The position numbers and the translations under genes were made by a program. From Amphiura filiformis (Eukaryota; Echinodermata; Ophiuroidea; Amphilepidida; Amphiuridae): 64,000 bases of DNA. Shown here piece by piece: positions 1 to 10,323 of this stretch. The notes under the pieces were generated by a model. The model made no database searches, was not told the origin of the DNA, and saw only the letters and a program-made list of their open reading frames with translations. The DNA is taken from NCBI RefSeq assembly GCF_039555335.1, contig NC_092636.1, positions 52,755,706 through 52,819,705 of the forward strand, read 5' to 3'. Position 1 is the stretch's first letter, and each line of letters starts with the position of its first letter.

Positions 1-2578
1 GATGTATTAGAAAGAAAAAATTCGCCGCTACATGGTGAAGTAAAAATTTAGAGAAAATAATGTAAAACATTACTTCTAGAGTAGACAGATGCAATGATGC
101 GGGATGAGATTCTAAATGCTATCTTCAGTATAGGTAATTATAACGAAAAAATCCTAAAACTCGCACGGCTACTCTACGGAAGTTAAAAAATCGGCATTCG
201 GCCATATGCCGCGCTATTTAAAAAAAAAAAAAAAAAAAAGAGGTAAAAATAGAGAAACAGGCAGATGTGGAAAGTGATGAGTCTGTAATATCGCTTTAAA
301 CTTTCTGATGGGGACTAATGTATTACAAAGAAAAAAATTCGCCGCTACATGATGAAGTAAAATTTAGAGAAAATAATGTAAAACATTACTTCTAGAGTAG
401 AAAGATGCAATGAATCGGGATGAGATTCTAAATGCTATCTTCAGTAGATAGAGCGAAAAAATCCTAAAACGCGCAGGGCTACTCTGCCCAAATTAAAAAA
501 ATCGACATTTGGCCTAATGCTGCGCTATTAAAAAGGGGAAGAGAGGTAAAAATAGAGAAACAGGTAGATGCGAAAAGTGATGAGTCTGTAATATCGCTTT
601 AAACTCTCTGATCGGGACTGATGTATTAGAATGAAAAATTCGCCGCTACATGATGAAGTAAAATTGAGAGAAAATAATGTAAAACATTACTTCTAGAGTA
701 GAAAGATGCAATGAATCGGGATGAGATTCTAAATGCTATCTTCAGTAGATATATCGAAAAATCCTAAACGCGCACGGCTACTCTAAGCAAATTTAAAAAA
801 AATCGGCATTTGGTCTAATGCTGCCCTATTAAAAAAGGGGGAAAGAGGTAAAATTGAGAAACAGACAGATGCGGAAAGTGATGAGTCTGTAATATCGCTT
901 TAAACTTTCTGATCGGGACTGATGTATTAGAAAGAAAACATTCGCCGCTACATGATGAAGTAAAAATTGAGAGAAAATAATGTAAAACATTACTTCTAGA
1001 GTAGAAAGATGCAATGAATCGGGATGAGATTCTAAATGCTATCTTCTGTAGATATATCGAAAAAAATCCTAAAACGCGCACGGCTACTCTAAAAAACTAA
1101 GCAAATTTAAAAAAAATCGGCATTCGGCCTAATGCCATGCTATTAAAAAAATAAAAAAAAAGGACAAAAAGGAGGTAAAAAATAGAGAAACAGGCAGATG
1201 CGGAAAGTGATGAGTCTGTAATATCGCTTTAAACTTTCTGATCGGGACTGATGTATTAGAAAGAAAAAATTCGCCGCTACATGATGAAGTAAAATTTAGA
1301 GAAAATAATGTAAAACATTACTTCTAGAGTAGAAAGATGCAATGAATCGGGATGAGATTCTAAATGCTATCTTCTGTAGATATATCGAAAAAAATCCTAA
1401 AACGCGCACGGCTACTCTAAAAAACTAAGCAAATTTAAAAAAAAAATCGGCATTCGGCCTAATGCCATGCTATTTTTTAAAAAAAAGGACTAAAACTTAA
1501 GGAGGTAAAAATAGAGAAACAGGCAGATGCGGAAAGTGATGAGTCTGTAATATCGCTTTAAACTTTCTGATCGGGACTGATGTATTAGAAAGAAAAAATT
1601 CGCCGCTACATGATGAAGTAAAAATTTAGAGAAAATAATGTAAAACATTACTTCTAGAGTAGAAAGATGCAATGAATCGGGATGAGAATCTAAATGCTAT
1701 CTTCAACAGATAGAGCGAAAAAATCCTAAAACGCGCACGGCTACTCTGCCCAAATTTTAAAAATCGACATTTGGTCTAATGCTGCGCTATTAAAAAAGGG
1801 GGAAAAGAGGTAAAAATAGAGAAACAGGTAGATGCGAAAAGTGATGAGTCTGTAATATCGCTTTAAACTTTCTGATCGGGACTGATGTATTAGAAAGAAA
1901 AAAATCGCCGCTACATGGTGAAGTAAAAATTTAGAGAAAATAATGTAAAACATTACTTCTAGAGTAGAAAGATGCAATGAATCGGGATGAGATTCTAAAT
2001 GCTATCTTCAGTAGATAGAGCGAAAAAATCCTAAAACGCGCACGGCTATTCTGCGCAAATAAAAAAATCGGCATTTGGCCTAATGCTGCGCTATTAAAAA
2101 AAGGGGAAAAGAGAAACAGACAGATGCGGAAGTGATGAGTCTGTAATATCGCTTTAAACTTTCTGATCGGCACTGATGTATTAGAAAGAAAAAATTCGCC
2201 GCTACATGATGAAGTAAAAATTTAGAGAAAATAATGTAAAACATTACTTCTAGAGTAGAAAGATGCAATGAATCGGGATGAAATTCTAAATGCTATCTGC
2301 AGTAGATAGAGCGAAAAAAAATCCTAAAACGCGCACGGCTATTCTGCGCAAATTTGCTGTTATTGTATTGTTGTATTTTGAATGAAATAAAGATTGATTG
2401 ATTAAAAAATCGGCATTTGGCCTAATGCTGCGCTATTAAAAAAAGGGGAAAAGAGGTAAAAATCGAGAAACAGACAGATGCGGAAAGTGATGAGTCTGTA
2501 ATATCGCTTTAAACTTTCTGATCGGGACTGATGTATTAGAAAGCAAAAATTCGTCGCTACATGATGAAGTAAAAATTA
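1..2578. repeat. Satellite array, about 8.5 units of 291-330 bp
   Basis: The word agatgcaatga recurs at 87, 403, 704, 1007, 1335, 1665, 1970 and 2261, so unit lengths are 316, 301, 303, 328, 330, 305 and 291 bp. Each unit has the same order of blocks: gatgagtctgtaatatcgc, ttcgccgctacatgatgaag, a small hairpin taatgtaaaacatta, then a variable A-rich stretch that accounts for most length differences. The last unit stops near 2578 and the array continues off the left edge. Minus-strand open frames inside it repeat with the unit and are not genes. Confidence 0.95.
2344..2402 (+). mobile_element. Short LINE-type 3' tail inserted in the satellite
   Basis: About 50 bp not found in the other satellite units interrupts the eighth unit and ends in gaaataaagattgattgatt. 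A 3' end made of a polyadenylation-like aataaa followed by a short tandem (gatt) is typical of heavily 5'-truncated non-LTR retrotransposons. Only the tail is visible, so the family cannot be named. Confidence 0.5.
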
Positions 2579-2883
2579 AGATAGAATTGATCATGTTAGT
2601 AGGACCAGGGAATAGGACCCGTATAGGATTGACTAAATACAATAGGCCTATTAACGGTCTTCGAAAAAACTACCCTCAGCGCACATGGGATGTAGTTAGG
2701 CTACTTTTAGGGAATACTTAGAAAACGATAGCAAACATTGCAAGCAAATTTCCCCGACCTCTAACGAAGCGATTTCCGAGGTGCATTTGTGGCTATTTTT
2801 CGCACCCAAAGAGGGAATATTTCGATGAAAGTAAACATTATTTTAAGTTAAAAATGGACAAAGAAAGGAAAAATCTAACCCGC

Positions 2884-2933
2884 CTTATACTGGGAATTGA
2901 ACCCGGGATCTCTTGCACCCGGCGAGACTATAA
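2884..2933 (-). repeat. tRNA-like fragment (SINE head?)
   Basis: Read on the minus strand this contains gggttcaattccc, a good RNA polymerase III B box, preceded by gtgcaagagatcc. The 5' half of a tRNA (acceptor stem and D arm) cannot be drawn, so this is probably a degraded tRNA-derived SINE head and not a functional tRNA. Confidence 0.35.
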
Positions 2934-3150
2934 TCAGTGGCGTAGATTTCTTTTTGACATTGGGGGGGATGAGGTTGGAAAAAAATTCTCGAAGTATAGG
3001 ATATCCATCACCTTTTGGCGACAGAACAAGTTTATGTTACAAATGCGCGCGAAGCGCACGAAAAGTTTTGGCATATTGAAGCTAAACTGGTGAAATATGG
3101 TGCAAAAGTGGAATAAATGCGCGCGAAGCGCGCAAAAATTGGCATATAAC
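2934..3150 (+). repeat. Dispersed repeat, copy 1
   Basis: Begins tcagtggcgtagatttc and runs through ccttttggcgacagaa and two copies of gcgcgcgaagcgc. A second, inverted copy lies at 9185-9375. Similar order and spacing over about 190 bp with many substitutions indicates an old interspersed family. No coding capacity seen. Confidence 0.75.
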
Positions 3151-3660
3151 TATGACTATAATTTTATATTCAACTGTATTCATTGCGGAAATTTAAAGTC
3201 TATATCATAACATATCGGAGGCACGTGCGAAAAAGATCCAATCACAGACAATTTTAGAAACCGCCATTGTCAACTCCTTCTAAATGTGGAAGTATAATAC
3301 ATTTTGATTGGAGGTATAATACCCGGTATATTGGTACTCCAGCCAATCATTACGATCGTTCTTTATGTAGACTAACACATTTCGATTTTCAAGTGATACA
3401 CCAAAAAACAAAACATTTTGGTGGGTACCCGGTATGTTCCCCCGCAATTTTGAGGTGGTGGGTTTTGGGAGTTGACGGAGTACCGGCAAAAGGGGCTCTT
3501 TTGGAGCTGCAGACAAGTGAAATGGGGACTTTTGGAGCTGCGAACAGTCAAGGGTCTTTCTTGGCTTTCTGGTTGAAAATCGCCTGAAAAAACCTTTTAT
3601 TAGAGCTGAAATTATCAAAACCCAAGGGTCTTTCCCAGCTCTATTTTGGTCAAATATAAC

Positions 3661-3861
3661 ACAGCAAAAACAGCAGAGCAACATATAAACACTTTAAAAC
3701 ACTTTAAACACTATGTTTGTGTTAAAAAACATAAACATCTTATATTTCTAAACACCAAAACACGTTTATAAATTAACATGTTTATAACCTTCACTGTTTA
3801 CAAACAAGTGTTTATGAAGTGTTAAAGTGTTTATTAAGTGTTGCTCTGCTGTTTTTGCAGT
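3661..3861. mobile_element. Fold-back MITE, about 200 bp
   Basis: The left end acagcaaaaacagcagagca is the reverse complement of the right end tgctctgctgtttttgcagt, and similarity continues inward through repeated aaacacttt words. The whole unit can fold into one imperfect hairpin. It lies inside a longer repeat with ggtctttc words on both sides. No open frame of note. Confidence 0.75.
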
Positions 3862-5374
3862 GAAGGAGTCTTTCGAGCTGCAAAATCCAAAAAGGGGGTC
3901 TTTCCGGGGGGGGAGCTAAACTTTTGTCCCCATTTGTCAAATTTTGGCCCATTTTAAGTGGATAAAAGCTATATAGGCCTACACCTGTACACGAGTCACA
4001 CTCTTTGAACACACTTATGCGGTAATGTACTACATGTGTTAGCTTTCATTTATTAACTCACTTTGATCATGACTACGAAATACAATCAAATGTGGTCAAA
4101 CCCACAAATAACACGAATAAGCAAAAAAACGGCCCTCCACCATGCAGTGTCCCCTAAAATGAAGCGCCATCCCATACGAGGCAAATTTGCCTTTGTATTT
4201 CTTTGGTTTAAAAATTTCGACTCCCCAATTGCCAATGCCCCGTCCCCTTATCTTTAAATACCACGTTGGGTCGATCTATTGCACATAATTAGGCATATGC
4301 ACACATATGCACGATCAAAACAGTTTTGATTTCAGTTTAAACTTTGATCCAAACACATGAAATTATTCCAACCCTGATGGAATTTTCAGATGGCTCTTTT
4401 ATGGTTCTTTCATCACCGAGAGTGAGATGTGTATCATCATGTCGTGACCTTTTTGATCTTAGACTTGAATGTTCTCGTATAGACTCTGGAAGTTTGTACC
4501 TGAATGGGTTTGATTTGCCTTTTAAAGTTTTCAACCATCCTGGAATGCCAAGACAGCTGAACCTATGGCTGAACCCCGGGGGCTGAACTTTCAAGAGGTT
4601 TTGCTTTTGAGCTTGTTTTTGTAATAACGCGAATCCAATAAACTGAGAGCATGATCCTATAAACTGTGAGCCTATGTTATAACCATGGTAACGCACCCAC
4701 ACAAATACCGTATAGGGTAGTGCCTATACACCGACTTCCAATAAGATTAATTTTATTATAATCATTTTGGAACGAGGGTTATGAAACAAACCGGTGTCTC
4801 CATGCGAATGTGTTTCATCATGACTAGGCCTATGATTTGGTGTGTTTTCTGATGGAAATGAAACTACGGGTATAAAAAAATAATTATTATTAAATATAAA
4901 TATTATAAACTTTGATAAACATTTATATATTATATATAGGCCTAGACCTAAAATGATCATCTCCATCTATATACATGTACACCTCTCTTTACACGATTTC
5001 TTAGAGAGTGGCCTAATGGGTTATAGGATATTTGCCTTTAGTGCATGATGTTTTGATTTGATTTGTTCGGGTTTTGACAACCCTGGATAACCTAAGAAAG
5101 CCTCTATATACATGATATAGAAGCTTACTTCCATTGTGGTCCATTTGAACAGTGGCATGGATTGGGACCAGTCAGGGGTTACACCCTACTGTTTTCGAAA
5201 CTGGCTGCGAGATACATGTACATGTATGGCTCTCTGTACACGGGATCGACGGCTTAACGTCCCCTCCGAAGGACGGATAACTTTTATGGATCATCACCCA
5301 ATTCTAAATGAACCATGGGGAGAGCGGAAGTTTATCTACAAATGTCAATTAATTTCAGACGTTATTTTCCTCTA
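3862..5374. other. No gene recognised
   Basis: About 1.5 kb of noncoding-looking DNA. Short open frames on both strands show no recognisable domain and overlap each other. An ataaccatggtaac word at 4680-4693 is a partial X-box-like palindrome. An A/T-rich stretch spans 4870-4940. Confidence 0.5.
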
Positions 5375-5540
5375 CAAGTCAATATCCCAGCAAATCTCCA
5401 CCGCCGGAAATTGAACCTGGGACCTCATGAATGCACTTTAACAATGTTTAAAGAAAGTAGTCCTACCTTAACCATTATTAGGCCCGGGTTTCAATTTCCG
5501 GCGGTGGAGATTTGCTGGGATATTTTCTGATATTGACTTG
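5375..5540. mobile_element. Fold-back MITE, about 165 bp
   Basis: Left arm caagtcaatatcccagcaaa continues through atctccaccgccgg and aaattgaacctggg; the right arm is its reverse complement. The right arm has about 10 extra bases (near 5522-5531) absent from the left, showing independent change of the arms. The arms contain a B-box-like aggttcaatttcc, so a tRNA-related origin is possible. Confidence 0.75.
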
Positions 5541-6137
5541 GGACGAATAGTCTTGAAATTGATTGCCAACATCTGTAGATGGCTCACTTAGATTTGGGTA
5601 ATTGAATGGGTAAATCTAAAATGCATCATACATGTAAGTACTCCGGCCCGTTTGGTCGGTCTCGTGGTAGCCACAGGCATACCCCAGTGGGTTCAGTTTG
5701 TATTTAAAGGTAGGACGTATGACCGTTCCAGAATTTGAAAATGACCCCCTATTTCACGGGGAATCGAGGAAATTTGCAACAATTTTATCCCCTATTTTGC
5801 ACGAAATCCAAGGAAATTTTCCCCCAAAGACCCCCTATTTTTATCATTTTATGGACGCATGTTCATTTCACCCCTTATAACGGGGAATTGAGGACATTTT
5901 TACCGAAAACTATAGATTTATGCCTACATCATGTACCTCACACTCGGTTTCAAAAATATCAGGGTGGTAACCTCTGACTGTTCCCAACCCTCCTGGAAAA
6001 CGGAAATAAGCTTCAACAGATGTTTCAAGGTTGTCCATGCAGAGGGTCAAAACCCCAAAAGATCAAAATCAAATCAAAGATCAAATCAAATCAAACAATA
6101 CAAAACTTGATGTGGTGTTTGGATAGTAGTGTACACT
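5541..6137. other. No gene recognised
   Basis: Noncoding stretch. At 5740-5890 the words ccccctattt and ggggaatcgagga / ggggaattgagga recur with small changes, suggesting a short decayed internal duplication. A run of atcaaatcaaa words lies at 6060-6100. Confidence 0.4.
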
Positions 6138-6349
6138 GTACAGGGTGAGTCAAAATGATTGGTATCCATCAGAAGTTTATTGAAAAGCCTGCCATTTCAG
6201 AATGCAACATAGGATACTCAAACGTAGAATGTATAGATTATGACTTGTTATACAATTATCTAAAAAGTATCTGCATTATGTTGAATCTTGATGTCTCCTA
6301 CTCATCCATCAATGACAACTGATGGGTACCAATCATTTTGATACAGCTT
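6138..6349. mobile_element. Short inverted-repeat element, possibly mariner-derived
   Basis: The left end cagggtgagtcaaaatgatt continues with ggta; the right end taccaatcattttga is its inverse, lacking the outer cagggtgag. A terminal sequence of the form cagggtgnnncaaaa followed by roughly 200 bp is common in mariner-derived MITEs. The family is inference; the inverted ends are visible. Confidence 0.55.
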
Positions 6350-6736
6350 TTACATGTATGCATCTAGAAGTAAATAAGTCATGGTTTATGGGTCTATGCC
6401 TGTCATGCATGCATCGTCATATTTAAACGAATCTGCACGTACATGTTGGCCTGCAGACCTTACTTGGTAGATTAGTCCTTCATTCCTATCCTTGCTGCAA
6501 TATTTTTAAATCAAACAAAAAGCAAGTAAATAATTCTATTACCGTAATATTAGTATTAGACACACGTATAGAATATGGTGAGGTTTTCATGTGCAAGTAT
6601 ACAATAACAATACGTGCATTATCTGACTTTGAAGAGGGGCTATTTCTTTATGGAAAAGAGATCAAGAGTACTATCAGTCCTCTTTTCTGTAGAAATACCC
6701 CTTTTCAAGTATGAACTTGATGCAGTATAATTAATA

Positions 6737-7825
6737 TCATTCCAAGGCATTCAAAAGAGTGATGGCACTAAACCCGAGGATTATAAAGAAGAATTTAATC
6801 AAGGGATCTTTTCTAGAGTTCAGTTCATGAGGTAGAATTTCAATGAAAGTGACAAACATAAAGGTTCCTGTTGCGAGTCCCTGGAGTACTCCATTCACAA
6901 GCGTCCCAGTTGCACTTGAACCATCACCAGTATCATTTTCAGAAGAAAGAGCAATGGGGATGCCAATTGCAATGCCTATTGGTGACATAAAGGCAAAGAA
7001 AATCGTCGAGATATATTTCAGTGTTAATGTTGCACTAATTTGAGCAAATCCAACAGCAATCGTGAATGCCTCAATACCTTTGTGAAGTGAGATCGCGATA
7101 AATATATCAGTCAGTCCGTTCTTTTCGAGCTGCAATCCTAGCGCAAGTCCTTCAAATATCGAATGCAAAGATAGCGATATGAGAAGCATCGTTGCCCGTG
7201 ATGCAGTAAGATGTCCATTGTCAAATGCAAGTTCTTCTATCGTATGATGGGTGTGGGAACAGGTGGATTCAGCGAGGTTACTGACAACACCAGTGGAAGA
7301 CACCGCACTGGAACGACGTTTCTTCAAATGATCACCCCGAGCATCCATCAAATCGTTTTGGTCACCTTCATCTGTTGAACTTGTTTTTACATCACCGTTT
7401 TTAATGTCATCTGTGTATATAAATTCATTTCCGTGAGACGCAAATGGCGTTTCTTCTTCCGATAGACCATCGTTTAGTTTTTCTTGGCAGATATGTACTA
7501 ATTGTTCGACGAATACGATGGTAAAAAACCCACAGGCAACACAAAGTTCTGCCCAGTTGAAGTTATATGTATTTCCTTTTTCTTCAATAGCTTTTTTGAT
7601 CAGATCCCTTACTTCGGGTAAAAGATGAATCAAGGCTATCCCCATGAATACACCTCCTGCAAATGAGTTCAGACATGCGATGACTCTATGGATACGATCC
7701 TTGCGTTCAAGATTTTGAAACAATTGCGATCGAGCAATGAAAACTATTGGTAAGACGCCGAATGCAAGTGCTATAAACAGTAACACGAATATACCAATGA
7801 TTTTGATTGAAGTGAGTTCCTCCAT
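6737..7825 (-). CDS. ZIP family zinc transporter (SLC39A1/2/3-like)
   Basis: A 362-residue protein in one uninterrupted frame, ATG at 7825, TGA at 6737. ZIP proteins move zinc, and sometimes other divalent metals, into the cytosol across the plasma or an organelle membrane. Hydrophobic segments lie near residues 7-30, 46-68, 93-112, 211-231, 239-260, 268-292, 306-328 and 342-361, the eight-helix ZIP plan. Helix 4 carries HSIFEGLALG (H221, E225) and helix 5 carries HKGIEAF (H248, E252), the paired metal-binding residues of the family. The long loop between helices 3 and 4 holds a histidine cluster, HTHH at 191-194, as expected for a metal-sensing or metal-binding loop. Helix sequences and the short N terminus fit the ZIP II subfamily (human ZIP1, ZIP2, ZIP3); which of the three cannot be said. 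No intron interrupts the coding region. An untranslated 5' exon is possible but not visible. Confidence 0.95.
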   Translation of the reverse strand: MEELTSIKIIGIFVLLFIALAFGVLPIVFIARSQLFQNLERKDRIHRVIACLNSFAGGVFMGIALIHLLPEVRDLIKKAIEEKGNTYNFNWAELCVACGFFTIVFVEQLVHICQEKLNDGLSEEETPFASHGNEFIYTDDIKNGDVKTSSTDEGDQNDLMDARGDHLKKRRSSAVSSTGVVSNLAESTCSHTHHTIEELAFDNGHLTASRATMLLISLSLHSIFEGLALGLQLEKNGLTDIFIAISLHKGIEAFTIAVGFAQISATLTLKYISTIFFAFMSPIGIAIGIPIALSSENDTGDGSSATGTLVNGVLQGLATGTFMFVTFIEILPHELNSRKDPLIKFFFIILGFSAITLLNALE

Positions 7826-8747
7826 GATGACAAGTTACAGCACAGATTCTCAACCTTTGGTCCAGTTTTGTTTGGCGAGTCAGTGTAGAGATTTACCGGC
7901 GTTGTGATCAAGTAGGCTCACATAGCTAGCTGCACATATCCGATAATATTATTATAGCATATCGACCTTCTCAAGCTTTAATAGTCATTGAAGTTCTGTG
8001 AACCATGCTATATAATACAGACCCTGGACGTTAAGTCTGAAACAACCACGCATTTATGCAACAATAAAGGTGACTCCACTTGCCAATTCATGCAATACAC
8101 CATTCACGTAAACAAAACTATGACTGGACAGTGCGTTAAACAGTTATCCCTGGTTGTTCTCACAACTCGTCACAGGCATACAGCAGTTTAATCTATAGGC
8201 CTAGTACACCGTAGCGCAGTCTACCCAGTATTGAACTCGATGGTCTACCGTTGTTGATATGTTAAAATCAATTTCCGAGTTATTCCAGACTGTAATCATC
8301 CCGGAATAGGGCTAAAGTTGTGTTTATCTGAGCGAGGCCAGTAACATATTTCGCACTATTGATTACCGGTTGATTATTATTTAGCTGAAGAGGCCTAATA
8401 CTGCACCAGATACTGGTATACTGCACTATGGCTGCACGGGTCAGCACTCAGCAGGTGCTTCTCACCTTTAGATGGCGCGGATGGCGTTCCGTAAATTTAA
8501 ACAACCAAAGTTTAAATAAAAGGAGGGCGTGGTATGGTATTAATATCTTATGTGCTTGTGCTCAGCAGCTCAGGCGTGCTGCAATGAATAAATCCGCCTT
8601 TTTCAGTTTAGCTACATTTACTGCATCAACTACATTTCTTCTTTAATTTAGTGATTTGCTCATTTGGAGGATGGTAAACTCATCAAAATTCAGTTTTTTG
8701 CACCGTTGTTTATAGTGTCATAGATGCAGATGTGTTAACATAGCCTG
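7826..8747. promoter_or_regulatory. Upstream region of the ZIP gene
   Basis: This 0.9 kb lies 5' of the ZIP start codon and should hold its promoter and 5' untranslated sequence. I see no clear TATA box, CpG-rich block or cluster of metal-response elements. The short open frames at 7988-8191 and 8428-8646 have no recognisable domain. Confidence 0.3.
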
Positions 8748-10323
8748 CTACTACTGTCTGTTCAATTAGCTTAGATTCTTTAATTTTTAAGATATTTAAG
8801 TCATCAAGTCATCAAAGAAAAGTGTTAGCACAGCCTTAGACCTAACGTGATTTATACTTTTCAAATTCTAAAGTTCAATTTAAAACCCCATTTCTTTTCA
8901 ATTTTGGTCTTTTCCCGCGATATTTTTATAAAAAGCCGTAGCACGTCGGGTACCATAAACTTGTTGGAATCAATCCATTTAGAGCAATGGGGACGAATGT
9001 CACAATGCGCAGAGATGGTATTTATTCCATAGGCGTAGATCCCGGGGGATGGGGGATTTATCCCCCAATATTTTGCCAGGGGGATGCTCCATACAATCAT
9101 CCCCCCCAATGTTGACGCCTGAATATAGGTTTCTGACCAAATTAACCTCATATTTGCCCATTTTAGCCCCAAAAATACAAATTTTCGCGCGCTTCATTCC
9201 ACTTTTGCACCATATTTCATCACTTTAGCTTCAAAATAGCAAAATTTTTCGTGCGCTTCGCGCGCATTTGTAACATCAACTTATTCTGTCGCCAAAAGGT
9301 CCTGCATTCACTATTCTTCAAGACTTTTTTTCAACACCACCCCCCCCAATGTCAAAAAGAAATCTACGCCACTGATTTATTCGACCATCCGCATCAGGAA
9401 GTATTGTCCAGCAAAATATTTCCAGTATGCCTAATTTGTGTTGAAACCCTACTGTCGAAACATTACGTTATTATTTATGGGAACTAAGGTTTTCTAAAAT
9501 AGGCTCAGCTTACACATTCCTTGTGTATTTATTTATTTATTTTGCGAATGGGTCTGAGAATGGGTCTGGGAAGGTGTAGGCCTATAGGCCTATTATAAAA
9601 CTACACATTTATTTTCAATTTGTTATTTAGTTTTGTTTGTTGAATAGAAACTGAAAATACTGTGAAACAAAGGAACTTTTATACAAGAAAATATTATTTA
9701 AAACAATCAGGTTACAGAAAACATTTCTTGTAAAGTTACTGTATCTGAAAATGTCAAGCGAATGCTGATATTCTTGGGAAGGAATGGTGGTATTAAACAA
9801 AACTCAATTTACATTGTAAACCAGTTGAAATGAGAACGAAATCCATAATTTTAATGTCCTTGTTTAGGAAAAAATAATGCTCAGAATAATGTTATGCATA
9901 AAACGTACTCGCGCCATATAATTTCGTGTAACAAAAACCGATGGACCATCATCACCTATCCAATAACCGGAACGGTATAACAATTGAAATGGCCGGACAG
10001 ATTGGTGGACAGATTGTTTTGCTAAATAGGATATGGTCTATGCAGGCTGCTATGCCCTAAGTTGAGAATGGACCGTCTCACTCGATTTGTAAAAAGGTCG
10101 CGAACCCTTTCGGTCGCGGTGGACCCAAGTAACTGCCCAAAATGAGGCAAAATTGAAAAGAAATGGGGCTTTAAATTGAACTTGGGAATTTGAAAAGTAT
10201 AAATCACGTTAGGTCTAAGGCTGTGCTAACATTTTTCTTTGATAACTTTGGCCACAAGTTTTTATTTTTTCAAATATCTTAAAAATTCAAGAATCTAAGC
10301 TAATTGAACAGACAGTAGTAGTG
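8748..10323. mobile_element. Inverted-repeat-flanked segment, 1.58 kb
   Basis: The 159-bp block at 8748-8906 and the 176-bp block at 10148-10323 are inverted copies. The outer border is sharp at ctactactgtctg / cagacagtagtag and the inner border at ttttcaattttg / caaaattgaaaa. The right arm has about 20 extra bases near 10240-10270. Between them lies 1.24 kb with no transposase-like frame, including copy 2 of the dispersed repeat (9185-9375). It could be a long-TIR transposon or two independent insertions in opposite orientation. Confidence 0.65.
9185..9375 (-). repeat. Dispersed repeat, copy 2
   Basis: Reverse complement matches copy 1 at 2934-3150 in the same order: tcagtggcgtagatttc, a G run, ccttttggcgacagaa, gcgcgcgaagcgc and gtgcaaaagtggaat. 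On its left (9030-9184) is further sequence that again ends in a ggcgtagatccc word, so the family probably has composite ends. Confidence 0.7.

Noticed and set aside
815-2268. Series of minus-strand open frames beginning MHLSTLEVMFYIIF
   Set aside because: They repeat with the satellite unit, have no domain, and appear only because the unit lacks stops in that frame.
2884-2933. Functional tRNA gene
   Set aside because: Only the B-box half is present; no acceptor or D arm can be drawn.
3280-3684. 134-codon minus-strand frame
   Set aside because: Overlaps dispersed repeat words and an end of the fold-back element; no recognisable domain.
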